This document shows, piece by piece, positions 63,809 to 64,000 of a DNA stretch of 64,000 nt. The stretch comes from Pseudomonas sp. Bc-h (GTDB taxonomy: Bacteria > Pseudomonadota > Gammaproteobacteria > Pseudomonadales > Pseudomonadaceae), in the NCBI RefSeq assembly GCF_002080045.1, contig NZ_MUIN01000001.1, forward strand, positions 425,908-489,907, in the 5' to 3' direction. The first letter of the stretch is position 1; the number at the start of each line of letters is the position of its first letter. The notes under the pieces were generated by a model. It was not told the origin of the DNA, searched no databases, and worked only from the letters and a program-made list of their open reading frames with translations. The position numbers and the translations under genes are program-made.

Positions 63809-64000
63809 TCAGGTTCGGATGTCGATGTGGTCGAGCGAGCGTTCGACCACGGCTTTGGCCATGTCGATCAGGTGCACGACGGAAAACGCCAGGTCGCGTT
63901 TGCTGCCATTCAGGCAGTCGGCGCTCTCGTACGCGGTGGCCTTGGCACAGCGCAACAGATCGGAGAGGTGGGCCAGGGATTCTTCAATGGTTGGGGCGGG
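63809..64000 (-). CDS. DUF3077/DUF6124-like small protein, 3' part
   Basis: The last 63 codons of a gene that continues beyond the window. The reverse strand translates to a helical stretch with SLAHLSDLLRCAKATAYESA and KRDLAFSVVHLIDMAKAVVE, ending DHIDIRT. This pattern matches small Pseudomonas proteins of the DUF3077/DUF6124 type, whose function is unknown. The family call is from memory. Confidence 0.6.
   Translation of the reverse strand, partial: PAPTIEESLAHLSDLLRCAKATAYESADCLNGSKRDLAFSVVHLIDMAKAVVERSLDHIDIRT

Overview
The window is about 60% GC chromosomal DNA from a Pseudomonas of the P. fluorescens/P. syringae lineage. The evidence is gene content and order (aroQ-accB-accC-prmA-dusB; gcbA-DUF2333-nudix-sui1-speA; a complete flp-rcp-tad-ppr locus; copA-cueR), together with many Pseudomonas-type intergenic palindromes (REP elements with GCCGGCAAGCCGGACTGCTAC cores). 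The species cannot be fixed from the sequence alone. No rRNA, tRNA, insertion sequence, prophage or CRISPR array was seen.

1-13.9 kb is conserved housekeeping sequence. It starts with the first codons of dusB, then a DUF3426 zinc-ribbon protein, prmA, accC, accB, aroQ and dsbD on the minus strand. A repeat-filled gap leads to the diguanylate cyclase gcbA (minus). DUF2333, a Nudix hydrolase, a Sui1/eIF1-like factor and speA follow on the plus strand and end at a strong terminator. 14-17.6 kb holds an orphan, short VgrG, a lipoprotein alpha/beta hydrolase and a MATE exporter. 17.9-25.7 kb is an envelope-defence pair: a bacterial alpha-2-macroglobulin lipoprotein (CLEQ thioester) and the penicillin-binding protein PbpC, with a small convergent membrane protein between them.

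26.1-41.3 kb is a complete type IVb (Flp/Tad) pilus locus. It encodes the pilin Flp, RcpC/CpaB, the secretin RcpA, TadZ, ATPase TadA, TadB, TadC, TadD, a DUF3613 protein, prepilin peptidase FppA, TadE-type and TadG-type pseudopilins, and the PprA/PprB two-component system, plus a stand-alone receiver protein. 41.5-48.7 kb holds two DUF4136 lipoproteins, cmoM, a MazG-like pyrophosphohydrolase, a MaoC / FabG4 / thiolase fatty-acyl set and an AraC regulator.

48.7-61.0 kb is the accessory part. Three Ig-like beta-sandwich genes without signal peptides lie in one operon. They are divergent from a type Va autotransporter across a 444-462 bp spacer that carries four TCGCGA palindromes. Then come a RIO-type kinase, a DUF2599 secreted protein, another Ig-like protein that begins with half a domain, and a halovibrin-like lipoprotein. 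The window closes with the copper pair copA-cueR, with a recognisable CueR operator/promoter, a REP element and the 3' end of a DUF3077/DUF6124-like gene.

The least explained material is the Ig-like operon with its operator-like array, the half-domain arrangement of two of the Ig-like genes, and the halovibrin/DUF2599 cluster.
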